Shown: positions 54,594 to 63,934, counted from the first letter of the stretch. The stretch is 64,000 nucleotides of DNA from Pseudomonas canadensis (GCF_000503215.1 NZ_AYTD01000001.1:558001-622000); one strand, 5' to 3'. Numbers and translations: made by a program. Notes: generated by a model from the sequence alone, not told the origin.

Positions 54594-55949
54594 TCAGCCA
54601 GCGATCAATTGCCGCGCGGCCTGGGTGTGATCGGCGATCAGGCCTTTCAGGTCCAGGCCTTCGACCTGGCCGTCGATCACGCGCCATTTGCCTGCAATCA
54701 TCACCCGGTCCGCACGGTCGGCGCCGCACAACAGCAGCGCCGAAATCGGATCATGGCTGCCGGAGAAGCGCAGCTCGTCTAGCTTGAACAGCGCCAGGTC
54801 GGCCTGTTTTCCGACGGCCAATTCACCGATATCCGTACGGCCCAGCAACTGCGCCGATCCTTTGGTTGCCCAGCCCAGCACGCCTTCCGGGGTGATCTTT
54901 TCCGCGCCGTAACGCAGGCGCTGGATGTACAAAGCCTGGCGCGCTTCAAGGATCATATTCGACGCGTCGTTGGACGCGGAACCGTCCACACCCAGGCCGA
55001 TAGGCGCGCCGGCCGCGAGAAGGTCCAGGGTCGGGCAGATGCCGGACGCCAGGCGCATGTTCGAGCTTGGGCAATGGCAGATGCCGGTGCCTGCAGCGCC
55101 CAGGCGCGCAATTTCATCCGGGTTGAAGTGAATGCCATGAGCCAGCCAGGTACGTGGGCCGAGCCAGCCGACGCTGTCGAGGTAGTCCACGGTGCGCAGG
55201 CCGAAGCGCTGCAGGCAGAAATCTTCTTCGTCGAGGGTTTCGGCCAGGTGGGTGTGCAGGCGTACATCCAGGCGGTTGGCCAGTTCGGCGCTGGCTTCCA
55301 TGATTTCCGGGGTGACGGAAAACGGTGAGCAGGGCGCCAGGGCGATCTGGATTTGCGCGCCGTCACCACGCTGGTGGTATTCGCGGATCAGACGCTGACT
55401 GTCTTCAAGGATGACTTGGCCCTGCTGCACCGTCTGTTGCGGTGGCAGGCCGCCGTCGGCTTCACCCAAACTCATGGAACCACGGGTGAGCATGGCGCGC
55501 ATGCCCAGCTCGCGGACGCTTTCCACTTGTACGTCGATGGCGTTTTCCAGGCCGTCGGGGAACAAGTAGTGGTGGTCCGCCGCTGTGGTGCAGCCCGAGA
55601 GCAGCAATTCGGCCAATGCGACTTTGCTGGCGAGAGCGAGCTTTTCCGGGGTGAGTCGTGCCCAGACCGGGTACAGGGTTTTCAACCAGGGAAACAATGG
55701 CTGATTGACCACCGGCGCCCAGGCGCGAGTCAGGGTTTGATAAAAGTGGTGGTGAGTGTTGATCAGCCCCGGCAAGACCACATGCTCACGCGCCTCGAAC
55801 ACTTGGGCGCAGGGCAGCGCGGGTTCTTGGCCTTGGGCCAGCACTTCGCTGATCACACCGTCTTGCAGCACCAGGCCGCCACGAGCGTCGAGGCCGTTGG
55901 CCGTGAAAATCGCGAGGGGGTTTTTTAACCAGATACGGGTCGCAGGCAT
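54594..55949 (-). CDS. 8-oxoguanine deaminase
   Basis: Amidohydrolase of 451 residues that deaminates 8-oxoguanine to urate. Metal ligands are visible in NTHHHFYQ, HTHLAET, WLAHGIHF and GVDGSASND. The sequence resembles PA0142, for which this activity was demonstrated. Start ATG 55949 with GAGGAG upstream. The nearby permease, regulator and adenine deaminase suggest a salvage or detoxification set for damaged and normal purines. Confidence 0.9.
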   Translation of the reverse strand: MPATRIWLKNPLAIFTANGLDARGGLVLQDGVISEVLAQGQEPALPCAQVFEAREHVVLPGLINTHHHFYQTLTRAWAPVVNQPLFPWLKTLYPVWARLTPEKLALASKVALAELLLSGCTTAADHHYLFPDGLENAIDVQVESVRELGMRAMLTRGSMSLGEADGGLPPQQTVQQGQVILEDSQRLIREYHQRGDGAQIQIALAPCSPFSVTPEIMEASAELANRLDVRLHTHLAETLDEEDFCLQRFGLRTVDYLDSVGWLGPRTWLAHGIHFNPDEIARLGAAGTGICHCPSSNMRLASGICPTLDLLAAGAPIGLGVDGSASNDASNMILEARQALYIQRLRYGAEKITPEGVLGWATKGSAQLLGRTDIGELAVGKQADLALFKLDELRFSGSHDPISALLLCGADRADRVMIAGKWRVIDGQVEGLDLKGLIADHTQAARQLIAG

Positions 55950-56050
55950 TGGCCGGCTCCTCTGAATGATGGGTTCAGGTTTGCCAGCTCAGTGTTGCCC
56001 TGTCTGCTGATCCAGGGTCGCCGGTAAAGGCGAGGGGGCAGTCTACGCGC

Positions 56051-56086
56051 GGATCGTTACCGACGGCAATCGGTCGATAACGATCC
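56051..56086. promoter_or_regulatory. Long dyad upstream of the 8-oxoguanine deaminase gene
   Basis: GGATCGTTA (56051-56059) and TAACGATCC (56078-56086) are perfect 9-base complements, with an inner CCGA/TCGG pair. It is eight bases after the SDR stop and about 100 bases upstream of the deaminase start. No T-tract follows, so it could be an operator or a transcript-end hairpin. Confidence 0.45.
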
Positions 56087-56094
56087 TCAGGGTT

Positions 56095-56781
56095 TTACCA
56101 GGCGATGGTGTCGCCTTTGTAATCGATGAAATGATGGCCGCCTTTGCCTGTGTAGGCGTTCACCTGGTCCACCAGGCCGCGCACGCTGGTGTCGACATCG
56201 ATGTGTGCGTTTTCACCGCCCATGTCGGTCTTCACCCAGCCTGGGTGCAACGACAGCACGGTCAACTTATGGTCGCCCAGCTGGGTAATAAAGCTGTTGG
56301 TCATGGAGTTGAGTGCCGCCTTGCTGGCTTTGTACAGCGCCAGGTCGGAGCCGTCGGGGATGGTCACGCTGCCCAGTACCGAACTCATGAAGGCCAATAC
56401 GCCGCTGTCTTTACGGATTTGCCCGACAAAACGCTGGGCCAGGTTGATCGGCGCTACGGCGTTGGTGAAGAACAGTTGGCCGACTTCTGCCAAGGTGGCG
56501 TGGCCCGGCTCTTGATTGGCGGGGCCCTTGACGCCGGCATTGACGAACAGCAGGTCGAAGGTCCGTTCCTTCAGGCGTTGGCTCAGGGCGATCACGGCTT
56601 GCTGGTCGTCCATGTCGAGTTTTTCGATCTTTACTGGGCCGACGGCCTTCAGGGCATCGGCCTTGCTCGGATCGCGCACGGTGGCGGTCACGTCCCAACC
56701 GTCCTGCAATAGTTGCTTGACCAAGCCAAGGCCCAGTCCGCGCGAGGCGCCGATGATCAATGCGGTTTTTGGCGTAGACAT
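56095..56781 (-). CDS. SDR family oxidoreductase
   Basis: 228 residues, classical short-chain dehydrogenase of the C-factor/YbbO-like type. GASRGLGLG at the N-terminus, FVNAGVKG, the active site Ser (FMSSVLGS), YKASKAALN, and the conserved HPGWVKTDMGG. Substrate unknown. In the same orientation as the YigZ gene and separated from it by 35 bases. Confidence 0.9.
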   Translation of the reverse strand: MSTPKTALIIGASRGLGLGLVKQLLQDGWDVTATVRDPSKADALKAVGPVKIEKLDMDDQQAVIALSQRLKERTFDLLFVNAGVKGPANQEPGHATLAEVGQLFFTNAVAPINLAQRFVGQIRKDSGVLAFMSSVLGSVTIPDGSDLALYKASKAALNSMTNSFITQLGDHKLTVLSLHPGWVKTDMGGENAHIDVDTSVRGLVDQVNAYTGKGGHHFIDYKGDTIAW

Positions 56782-56816
56782 GAAAAGCTTCCTTTTAGAG
56801 TCGCGGTTCAGGGTGT

Positions 56817-57398
56817 TCAGCGTTGTAGCAGGATACGCCCACGGCTGAGGTCGGCGAGTTGAATTTGCAGGGTATCGATATGTGCTTCGCCCAAGGCGAG
56901 CTGCAACTCGACGCCGTTGGCGGTGAAGGTTTCTTCGACCACCAGCCCGCCCAGTTCAGCGACGCGCAGTTTAACCAGGTTCAGCTCGGCGAAAGCGCAG
57001 GCGCAACTCAAGGGCACGCGGCTGATCAGTTCGATGCGTTCGGCATTTTGCAGGCATTTATTGGCGCCTCCGCCGTAGGCGCGGGCCAGGCCGCCGGTGC
57101 CCAATTGGATGCCGCCGTACCAGCGAATTACCAGCACCGCGACCTGATCAAACCCTTGTGCCTCGATGGCCGCCAGAATCGGCCGTCCAGCGGTGCCACC
57201 GGGTTCGCCGTCGTCATTGCTGCGGTATTGGTCAGCGAGCTTCCAGGCCCAGCAGTTGTGCGTGGCGTTCAAGTCGCTGTGCTGCTCGAAAAACGCCTGG
57301 GCATCTTGTGGGCTGGTGATGGGGCCGGCGAGGGTAATGAATCGGCTTTTGCGTATTTCTTCACGAAACTCGCAAAGGCCGGTGAGCGTGAAAGGCAT
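56817..57398 (-). CDS. yigZ: YigZ/IMPACT family protein
   Basis: 193 residues. The N-terminal UPF0029/IMPACT domain includes NCWAWKLADQYRSNDDGEPG, GTAGRPIL, and VIRWYGGIQLGTGGLARAYG. A C-terminal DUF1949 domain follows. Function in bacteria is not settled; related to the eukaryotic translation-control protein IMPACT. Start ATG 57398, 12 bases after the TetR stop. Confidence 0.93.
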   Translation of the reverse strand: MPFTLTGLCEFREEIRKSRFITLAGPITSPQDAQAFFEQHSDLNATHNCWAWKLADQYRSNDDGEPGGTAGRPILAAIEAQGFDQVAVLVIRWYGGIQLGTGGLARAYGGGANKCLQNAERIELISRVPLSCACAFAELNLVKLRVAELGGLVVEETFTANGVELQLALGEAHIDTLQIQLADLSRGRILLQR

Positions 57399-57410
57399 AA
57401 GTCGCTTCGT

Positions 57411-58070
57411 TTAATAGGCGGGCTTGACGCCACAGCCTTTGAGAATGATGTGGATCAGGTTGGTGCCGGCGTCTTCCATATCCTGCTTGGTCAGCTTGGT
57501 GCGACCGGTGACGCGGCAGATCTGGGTGGCGAAGTCGGCGTAGTGCTGGGTGCTGCCCCACAGCAGGAAGATCAAGTGCACGGGGTCGATCGGGTCCATC
57601 TTGCCGGCGTCTATCCAGGCTTGGAACACTGCCGCGCGGCCACTGAACCAGGCGCGGTAGTCCTGGCTGAAATATTCGGTAAGGCATTCGCCGCCGCTGA
57701 TGATTTCCATCGCGAAAATTCGCGAGGCCTGGGGTTGGCGGCGCGAAAACTCCATCTTGGTACGGATGTAGCGGGTGAGGGCGACGGCCGGGTCATCTTC
57801 GGCGGTCAGCGTGTTGAAGGTGCTGTCCCACAGTTCGAGGATGTTGCTGAGCACCGCAATGTACAGGCCCAGCTTATTGGTGAAGTAGTAATGCAAGTTG
57901 GCCTTGGGCAACCCGGCACTGGCAGCGATGGTGTTCATGCTGGTGCCTTTGTAGCCATGGCGCGCGAACTCATCTTCAGCAGCCTGGAGAATCGCTTGTT
58001 CGTTCTTTTGCCGAATGCGGCTGGCGGGCTTACCGGCGTGGTTGCTGTGGGCAGGAACTTCGAGGCTCAT
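57411..58070 (-). CDS. TetR family regulator, RutR-like
   Basis: 219 residues. Helix-turn-helix KNEQAILQAAEDEFARHGYK then SMNTIAASAGLPKANLHYYF. The C-terminal ligand domain is of the RutR (YcdC) type (FAMEIISGGECLTEYFSQDY). RutR senses uracil and thymine. The adjacent NCS2 permease gene and the purine deaminases suggest a nucleobase ligand here too. ATG 58070 is chosen; a GTG 13 codons upstream is in frame but has no clear ribosome site. Confidence 0.88.
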   Translation of the reverse strand: MSLEVPAHSNHAGKPASRIRQKNEQAILQAAEDEFARHGYKGTSMNTIAASAGLPKANLHYYFTNKLGLYIAVLSNILELWDSTFNTLTAEDDPAVALTRYIRTKMEFSRRQPQASRIFAMEIISGGECLTEYFSQDYRAWFSGRAAVFQAWIDAGKMDPIDPVHLIFLLWGSTQHYADFATQICRVTGRTKLTKQDMEDAGTNLIHIILKGCGVKPAY

Positions 58071-58157
58071 GGAGGTTTCCGTGCTGATCGATAGAGACGA
58101 CGTGTGCACAGATAACCCACCCTCAAGCCTCAGACAAGTCCTGATGCAATAAAACCG

Positions 58158-59567
58158 TCAAAGCGGTTCCAGGGTGTCGCTTTCCGGAGTGTGGTTTGCG
58201 GCAGTCGCAGTTGCTTTGGCTTCGGGTAATAACAGGCACAACACAATCGCGGTCAACCCGCCGCTGGTGATGGCGGAGTCGAACAGGTTTTGTACCAGCG
58301 TCGGCATCAGGTGCAGCAGGTTCGGTTGCGCTGCGATGCCCAGGCCGACGCCAAACGAGGTGGCGATGATCAGCATGCTACGCCGGTCCAACGGTGCCTG
58401 GGCAAGGATGCGCACGCCGGCGGCGGCCACACTGCCGAACATCACCAGGGTGGCGCCGCCCAATACGGGTTTGGGGATTTGTTGCAGTATCGCGCCAATC
58501 AATGGAAACAAGCCGAGGCAAAACAGCACCACGCCGATGTATAGGCCGACGTAACGGCTGGCCACGCCGGTAAGTTGGATCACGCCGTTGTTCTGCGCAA
58601 AGGTGGTGTTAGGGAAGGCGCTGAATGTCGCAGCGATCATGCAGCTCACGCCATCGCCGAGTACGCCACCTTTAAGCCGGCTTATATAAGAAGGGCCGCT
58701 GATGGGCTGGCGGGCGATCATGCAGTTGGCGGTGAGGTCGCCGACGGTTTCGATGCTGCTGATCAGATAAATCAGCGCAATCGGCAGGAAAGCGCTCCAG
58801 TCGAAGTTGAAACCGAAGCGAAACGGAATGGGCAGGCTGACCAGAGGCAGGTCGGGCAGGGCTTGAGGCACGAGTTTGCCGCTGAACCAGGCGGCGAGAC
58901 TGCCGAGGGCCAAGCCGATGATAATGGCCGAGAGGCGTACCCAAGGTGTGTTGGAGCGGTTGAGCAGAATGATCGTCAAAACGACGAACACGCCCAGCGC
59001 AAGGTTGGTGGGCGCGCCGAAGTCGGGGGCGTTGAAGCCGCCGCCGAGATCAGTGATACCGACCTTGATCAAGCTGATGCCGATCAGGGTGATGACAATC
59101 CCGGTCACCAAGGGCGTGATGACTCGACGCAACTGGCCGATAAAGCGGCTCAGCACGATCTGCACTACAGCGCCGAAAAAGCACACCCCAAAGATCATCG
59201 CCATGATGTCTTCCGGGCTGCCACCACGTTGTTTCACCAGGAATCCGGCCGATAGCACTGCACCGAGAAACGCAAAGCTGGTGCCTTGCAGGCAGATCAT
59301 CCCGGCGCCGATTCCAAATGGCCTACGCGCCTGAATGAAGGTGCCTACGCCGGAGACCATCAGCGCCATGCTGATCAGGTAGGGCAAATGGGCAGTGAGG
59401 CCCAGGGTGGAGCCGATGATCAGCGGCGGGGTGATGATGCCGACAAATGCAGCGAGCACATGTTGCAGTGCGGCGAGAAAAGCCGGGGCAGGTTTTGGGC
59501 GGTCGTTGAGGCCGTAGATCAGGTCGCTGCTGTTGGACGTTTCTGGTGGCATGGCGGGCAAACTCAA
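58158..59567 (-). CDS. NCS2 family nucleobase:cation symporter
   Basis: Inner-membrane uptake system for purines or pyrimidines, 469 residues, 12-14 helices. The NCS2 signature QNNGVIQLTGVASRYVG and the preceding TFSAFPNTTFA are present, as is the helix-1 APAFLAALQHVLAAFVGIIT. The branch resembles xanthine/urate carriers. The start is TTG 59567, with AAGGA eight bases upstream; ATG 59552 is the alternative. Upstream of and in line with the RutR-like gene, 87 bases apart. Confidence 0.92.
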   Translation of the reverse strand: MSLPAMPPETSNSSDLIYGLNDRPKPAPAFLAALQHVLAAFVGIITPPLIIGSTLGLTAHLPYLISMALMVSGVGTFIQARRPFGIGAGMICLQGTSFAFLGAVLSAGFLVKQRGGSPEDIMAMIFGVCFFGAVVQIVLSRFIGQLRRVITPLVTGIVITLIGISLIKVGITDLGGGFNAPDFGAPTNLALGVFVVLTIILLNRSNTPWVRLSAIIIGLALGSLAAWFSGKLVPQALPDLPLVSLPIPFRFGFNFDWSAFLPIALIYLISSIETVGDLTANCMIARQPISGPSYISRLKGGVLGDGVSCMIAATFSAFPNTTFAQNNGVIQLTGVASRYVGLYIGVVLFCLGLFPLIGAILQQIPKPVLGGATLVMFGSVAAAGVRILAQAPLDRRSMLIIATSFGVGLGIAAQPNLLHLMPTLVQNLFDSAITSGGLTAIVLCLLLPEAKATATAANHTPESDTLEPL

Positions 59568-59632
59568 GGTCTATGTCCTTGGGTTATTGCAAAAAGCTGT
59601 CCAACTGCTCAGCTTTTAGCTGCTAGGCCGAG

Positions 59633-60553
59633 TTAGCGGGTTGCCGCGAGACTTTCCAGGAAGCTTTCCAGCACCAAATGGGGGCGTCGGCCCTTGCGCG
59701 TGACCGATGCGAGGCTTAAATCGTAAAAACGTGTAGTCGGTTTCAGCGCACGCAGTCGTCCTTGTTGTACCCACAGGCTGGCGTAATGGTCGGGCAGGTA
59801 GCCGATATAGCGGCCGGTGAGAATCAGGAAGGCCATGCCTTCGCGGTCCGAAGCGCTCGCGGTGCAGTTGAGGGCCTGGTAATGGGCCTGAATCTCGGCG
59901 GGCAGGCGGAAGGTTGGGGCGATCGCGTCTTGGGCATCGATGCGTGCGTCGCCCAACTGCTTGTTGTCGGCGTAGAACAGTGGGTGCCCAACGGCGCAGT
60001 AGAGCAGTGAACGCTCACTGTACAGCGGCTGGTATTCCAATCCCGATAGGGCGCTGGCCTGGGGCACCACGCCCACATGCAGGCGGCCGTCGAGTACGCC
60101 TTGCTCGACTTCGTTGGGGGCGATCATGCGGATCTGGATTTGCACGTCCGGTCCGCGCTCTTTGAGCTGTGCGAGCGCATGGGTGATGCGCATGTGGGGC
60201 AGGGTGACGAGGTTGTCAGTGAGGCCGATGATCAACTCGCCGCGCAAGTGCTGGTGCAAGCCGTTGACCTCGGTGCGGAAGCTTTCCAGGGCACTTAATA
60301 GTTGCAGGGCGGATTGGTAGACCTCGCGGCCCTCTTCGGTCAGCGAGAAGCCGGCGCGGCCGCGTTGGCACAGTCTTAATCCGAGCCGTTGTTCGAGATC
60401 GCTCATTTGCTGGCTAATCGCCGAGCGCCCGATGCCCAGCACGGTTTCCGCCGCTGAGAAGCCGCCGCATTCGACCACACTGCGAAAGATGCGCAGCAGG
60501 CGGATATCGAAGTCGCTGACTTGAGCCAGGGGATCGGGTCGACGGCTGCTCAT
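59633..60553 (-). CDS. bauR: LysR family regulator BauR
   Basis: Regulator of beta-alanine use, 306 residues. LysR helix-turn-helix (FDIRLLRIFRSVVECGGFSA, then VLGIGRSAISQQMSDLEQRL) and a C-terminal effector domain. Divergent from bauA across 125 bases, the same arrangement as PA0133 (bauR) and PA0132 (bauA). Confidence 0.92.
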   Translation of the reverse strand: MSSRRPDPLAQVSDFDIRLLRIFRSVVECGGFSAAETVLGIGRSAISQQMSDLEQRLGLRLCQRGRAGFSLTEEGREVYQSALQLLSALESFRTEVNGLHQHLRGELIIGLTDNLVTLPHMRITHALAQLKERGPDVQIQIRMIAPNEVEQGVLDGRLHVGVVPQASALSGLEYQPLYSERSLLYCAVGHPLFYADNKQLGDARIDAQDAIAPTFRLPAEIQAHYQALNCTASASDREGMAFLILTGRYIGYLPDHYASLWVQQGRLRALKPTTRFYDLSLASVTRKGRRPHLVLESFLESLAATR

Positions 60554-60612
60554 AGTTTAGTGAAGGCCTGACTGAAGGTTAGAAGAGTTGAATTTCACCG
60601 ACTTTATCGCCA

Positions 60613-60628
60613 TGGCAATTTAGCTGCA
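60613..60628 (+). promoter_or_regulatory. Possible sigma-54 promoter upstream of bauA
   Basis: TGGCAA-N5-CTGCA keeps the GG and GC of a -24/-12 element at the correct spacing. It stands about 50 bases before bauA. It is only a partial match to TGGCAC-N5-TTGCA, so this is tentative. Confidence 0.35.
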
Positions 60629-60678
60629 ACAACGCTTTTCAATCCCGACGCTGCCTTTTGCCCCGCGAGGTTTTGCTG

Positions 60679-62028
60679 ATGAACATGCCCGAAAACGCCC
60701 CATCGTCCCTGGCCAGCCAATTGAAGCTGGACGCGCACTGGATGCCGTACACCGCCAACCGTAACTTCCAGCGTGACCCGCGCCTGATCGTGGCGGCCGA
60801 GGGTAGCTGGTTGACCGATGACAAGGGGCGCAAGGTGTACGACTCGTTGTCGGGGCTGTGGACCTGTGGCGCCGGGCATACCCGTAAGGAAATCCAGGAA
60901 GCGGTGGCCAAGCAATTGGGCACTCTGGACTATTCGCCAGGCTTCCAATACGGTCATCCGTTGTCCTTCCAACTGGCGGAAAAGATCACTGACCTGACCC
61001 CTGGCAACCTGAATCATGTGTTTTTCACCGACTCCGGCTCCGAGTGTGCCGATACCGCGGTGAAGATGGTGCGGGCCTACTGGCGTCTGAAAGGCCAGGC
61101 GACCAAGACCAAAATGATCGGTCGCGCCCGTGGTTATCACGGCGTGAACATCGCTGGCACCAGCCTGGGCGGCGTTAACGGCAACCGTAAGATGTTTGGT
61201 CAGGCGATGATAGATGTTGACCATCTGCCGCACACCTTGCTGGCGAGCAACGCCTTCTCCCGTGGCATGCCGGAGCAGGGCGGTATCGCGCTGGCGGATG
61301 AGCTGCTCAAGCTGATCGAGTTGCATGACGCATCGAACATCGCCGCTGTCTTTGTCGAGCCAATGGCAGGTTCTGCGGGCGTGCTGGTCCCGCCAAAGGG
61401 TTACCTCAAGCGTCTGCGTGAGATCTGCGACCAGCACAACATCCTGCTGGTGTTTGACGAAGTGATCACCGGCTTCGGCCGTACCGGTTCGATGTTTGGT
61501 GCTGACAGCTTCGGCGTGACCCCAGATCTGATGTGCATCGCCAAACAAGTCACCAACGGCGCGATCCCGATGGGTGCGGTGATTGCCAGCAGCGAGATCT
61601 ACCAGACTTTCATGAACCAAGCCACGCCCGAGTACGCGGTGGAATTCCCCCACGGCTACACCTACTCGGCGCACCCTGTCGCCTGCGCCGCCGGCTTGGC
61701 GGCATTGGACCTGTTGCAGAAGGAAAACCTGGTGCAGAGCGTCGCTGAGGTCGCACCGCACTTTGAGAATGCGCTGCATGGCCTGAAGGGCGGCAAGAAC
61801 GTGATCGATATCCGCAACTACGGCCTGGCCGGTGCGATCCAGATTGCCCCGCGTGACGGCGATTCGATCGTGCGCCCATTCGAGGCCGGCATGGCTTTGT
61901 GGAAAGCCGGTTTCTATGTGCGTTTTGGCGGTGACACCCTGCAGTTCGGGCCAACCTTCAACAGCAAGCCACAGGACCTGGATCGCCTGTTCGATGCGGT
62001 CGGCGAAGTGCTGAACAAGATCGACTGA
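60679..62028 (+). CDS. bauA: Beta-alanine:pyruvate aminotransferase
   Basis: Class III PLP aminotransferase, 449 residues, converting beta-alanine and pyruvate to malonate semialdehyde and alanine. Conserved stretches: DSLSGLWTCGAGHTRKEI, FFTDSGSECADTAVKMVRAY, DEVITGFGRTGSMFG with the cofactor Asp, and the PLP lysine in CIAKQVTNGAIPMG. ATG 60679 is eight bases from GCGAGG; the seven-codon extension to 60658 begins with TTG and has no ribosome site. First gene of the bau operon, with bauC 39 bases downstream. Confidence 0.95.
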   Translation: MNMPENAPSSLASQLKLDAHWMPYTANRNFQRDPRLIVAAEGSWLTDDKGRKVYDSLSGLWTCGAGHTRKEIQEAVAKQLGTLDYSPGFQYGHPLSFQLAEKITDLTPGNLNHVFFTDSGSECADTAVKMVRAYWRLKGQATKTKMIGRARGYHGVNIAGTSLGGVNGNRKMFGQAMIDVDHLPHTLLASNAFSRGMPEQGGIALADELLKLIELHDASNIAAVFVEPMAGSAGVLVPPKGYLKRLREICDQHNILLVFDEVITGFGRTGSMFGADSFGVTPDLMCIAKQVTNGAIPMGAVIASSEIYQTFMNQATPEYAVEFPHGYTYSAHPVACAAGLAALDLLQKENLVQSVAEVAPHFENALHGLKGGKNVIDIRNYGLAGAIQIAPRDGDSIVRPFEAGMALWKAGFYVRFGGDTLQFGPTFNSKPQDLDRLFDAVGEVLNKID

Positions 62029-62067
62029 TTTCTCCTTCTATATAGAACAACTTTTCAGGAGCCCCGC

Positions 62068-63564
62068 ATGAGCCTTATCCAGCATTTGATCAACGGTGAG
62101 TTGGTCAACGACAGCGGTCGCAGTGCCGACGTGTACAACCCGTCCACCGGCCAGGTGATCCACCAAGTGCCGTTGGCCAGCCGTGAAACCATTCAACAGG
62201 CAATCGACTCGGCCAAGGCGGCGTTCCCGGCCTGGCGTAATACTCCAGCGGCCAAGCGTGCCCAGGTGATGTTTCGTTTCAAGCAATTGCTGGAGCAGAA
62301 CGAAGCGCGTATCTCGCAGTTGATCAGCGAAGAGCATGGCAAGACCTTGGAAGATGCCGCGGGTGAACTGAAGCGGGGGATCGAAAACGTCGAGTACGCG
62401 TGCTCTGCGCCGGAAATTCTGAAGGGCGAGTACAGCCGTAACGTAGGACCGAATATTGATGCTTGGTCGGATTTTCAACCACTGGGCGTAGTCGCTGGCA
62501 TTACGCCGTTCAACTTCCCGGCGATGGTGCCGTTGTGGATGTATCCGCTGGCGATTGTCTGCGGTAACTGTTTCATCCTGAAACCATCGGAGCGTGATCC
62601 GAGCTCCACACTGTTGATCGCGCAGCTTTTGCAGGAAGCCGGTCTGCCTAAAGGTGTGCTGAGTGTGGTGCACGGCGACAAGGGCGCAGTGGATGCGCTG
62701 ATTGAAGCGCCGGAAGTGAAAGCGTTGAGCTTCGTGGGTTCGACGCCGATTGCCGAGTACATCTATTCGGAAGCGACCAAGCGTGGCAAACGCGTGCAGG
62801 CACTGGGTGGTGCGAAGAACCATGCGGTGCTGATGCCGGATGCGGATTTGGATAACGCCGTCAGCGCGTTGATGGGCGCTGCTTATGGTTCTTGCGGTGA
62901 GCGCTGCATGGCGATCTCGGTAGCCGTGTGCGTGGGCGACCAGGTAGCGGATGCGTTGATTGCCAAACTGGTGCCGCAGGTCAAGGCGCTGAAAATCGGT
63001 GCGGGCACTTCCTGCGGCCTGGATATGGGGCCGCTGGTGACAGGGCAAGCCCGAGACAAGGTCAGTGGCTATATAGAAGACGGCGTGTCGGCGGGTGCCC
63101 AACTGGTGGTTGATGGTCGTGGCTTGAGTGTTGCCGGACATGAAGAGGGTTTCTTCCTCGGTGGCAGCCTGTTTGATCGTGTGACGCCAGAGATGCGTAT
63201 CTATAAGGAAGAGATCTTTGGGCCCGTGCTGTGCGTTGTGCGGGTGAATAGCCTGGAAGCGGCGATGCAGCTGATCAACGATCACGAATATGGCAACGGC
63301 ACCTGTATCTTTACCCGAGATGGTGAAGCGGCGCGTTTGTTCTGTGACGAGATTGAAGTGGGCATGGTCGGCGTGAACGTTCCTCTGCCCGTGCCGGTGG
63401 CGTATCACAGCTTTGGTGGTTGGAAGCGTTCGCTGTTTGGTGACCTGCATGCATATGGGCCGGATGGGGTGCGTTTCTATACCCGTCGCAAAGCGATCAC
63501 CCAGCGCTGGCCGCAGCGGGCCAGCCATGAAGCGTCGCAATTTGCTTTCCCTAGCTTGTCTTAA
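62068..63564 (+). CDS. bauC: CoA-acylating (methyl)malonate-semialdehyde dehydrogenase
   Basis: Aldehyde dehydrogenase of the MmsA type, 498 residues, turning malonate semialdehyde into acetyl-CoA and CO2. Catalytic Cys in YGSCGERCMA, NAD-binding FVGSTPIAEYIY, ITPFNFPAMVPLWMYPLA, and the MmsA-type C-terminus (SFGGWKRSLFGDLHAYGPDG). CAGGAG precedes ATG 62068. Directly downstream of bauA as the second step of beta-alanine catabolism. Often annotated mmsA; the bau context favours bauC. Confidence 0.93.
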   Translation: MSLIQHLINGELVNDSGRSADVYNPSTGQVIHQVPLASRETIQQAIDSAKAAFPAWRNTPAAKRAQVMFRFKQLLEQNEARISQLISEEHGKTLEDAAGELKRGIENVEYACSAPEILKGEYSRNVGPNIDAWSDFQPLGVVAGITPFNFPAMVPLWMYPLAIVCGNCFILKPSERDPSSTLLIAQLLQEAGLPKGVLSVVHGDKGAVDALIEAPEVKALSFVGSTPIAEYIYSEATKRGKRVQALGGAKNHAVLMPDADLDNAVSALMGAAYGSCGERCMAISVAVCVGDQVADALIAKLVPQVKALKIGAGTSCGLDMGPLVTGQARDKVSGYIEDGVSAGAQLVVDGRGLSVAGHEEGFFLGGSLFDRVTPEMRIYKEEIFGPVLCVVRVNSLEAAMQLINDHEYGNGTCIFTRDGEAARLFCDEIEVGMVGVNVPLPVPVAYHSFGGWKRSLFGDLHAYGPDGVRFYTRRKAITQRWPQRASHEASQFAFPSLS

Positions 63565-63572
63565 GGCAAGCT

Positions 63573-63607
63573 GAAAGCCGGCCCCTCGGGGCCGGCTTTC
63601 GCGTTTT
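63573..63607 (+). terminator. Rho-independent terminator of the bau operon
   Basis: A 13-base GC-rich stem (GAAAGCCGGCCCC/GGGGCCGGCTTTC) followed by GCGTTTTT, nine bases after the bauC stop. Confidence 0.95.
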
Positions 63608-63650
63608 TGGGGCTTTTCTGACTTATATGACAGAAATATGAAGAAAGGCA

Positions 63651-63678
63651 TTGACGGCAGATTCTGGATGTCTATAAT
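63651..63678 (+). promoter_or_regulatory. rRNA operon promoter P1
   Basis: TTGACG (63651-63656), a 16-base spacer and TATAAT (63673-63678), followed by a GC-rich discriminator (TCGCCCC), as expected for a growth-rate and ppGpp-controlled stable-RNA promoter. Confidence 0.85.
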
Positions 63679-63796
63679 TCGCCCCACTTCCGGCGCAGTC
63701 GAAACGGAAAACTCCTTGGTAAACAATGAGTTATGTAGGTTTCGGCAGCGGGTTGCTTCAGCTCATCGAAGCCAAAAGGAAGTTGAAAAAGAGGTG

Positions 63797-63824
63797 TTGA
63801 CAGCAGCGTGTAACGCTGTAGAAT
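63797..63824 (+). promoter_or_regulatory. rRNA operon promoter P2
   Basis: TTGACA (63797-63802), a 16-base spacer and TAGAAT (63819-63824), then the GC-rich TCGCCTCCC discriminator region. Confidence 0.88.
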
Positions 63825-63906
63825 TCGCCTCCCGCTGACGAGAGATCGGAAGCGCAAGTGGTTGAAGTTGTTGAAGAAATCTTCGAAAGCTTCTGAAAAT
63901 AATCAC

Positions 63907-63934
63907 TTGACAGCAAATGAGGCTGCTGTAGAAT
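63907..63934 (+). promoter_or_regulatory. rRNA operon promoter P3
   Basis: TTGACA (63907-63912), a 16-base spacer and TAGAAT (63929-63934), followed by GCGCGCC. It is the promoter closest to boxA. Confidence 0.88.

Noticed and set aside
62038..63726. 562-codon open frame opposite bauC
   Set aside because: Runs through the bau terminator and lacks any domain; antisense shadow.
63638..63838. 66-codon open frame in the rRNA leader
   Set aside because: Lies across the tandem rRNA promoters and has no ribosome site.
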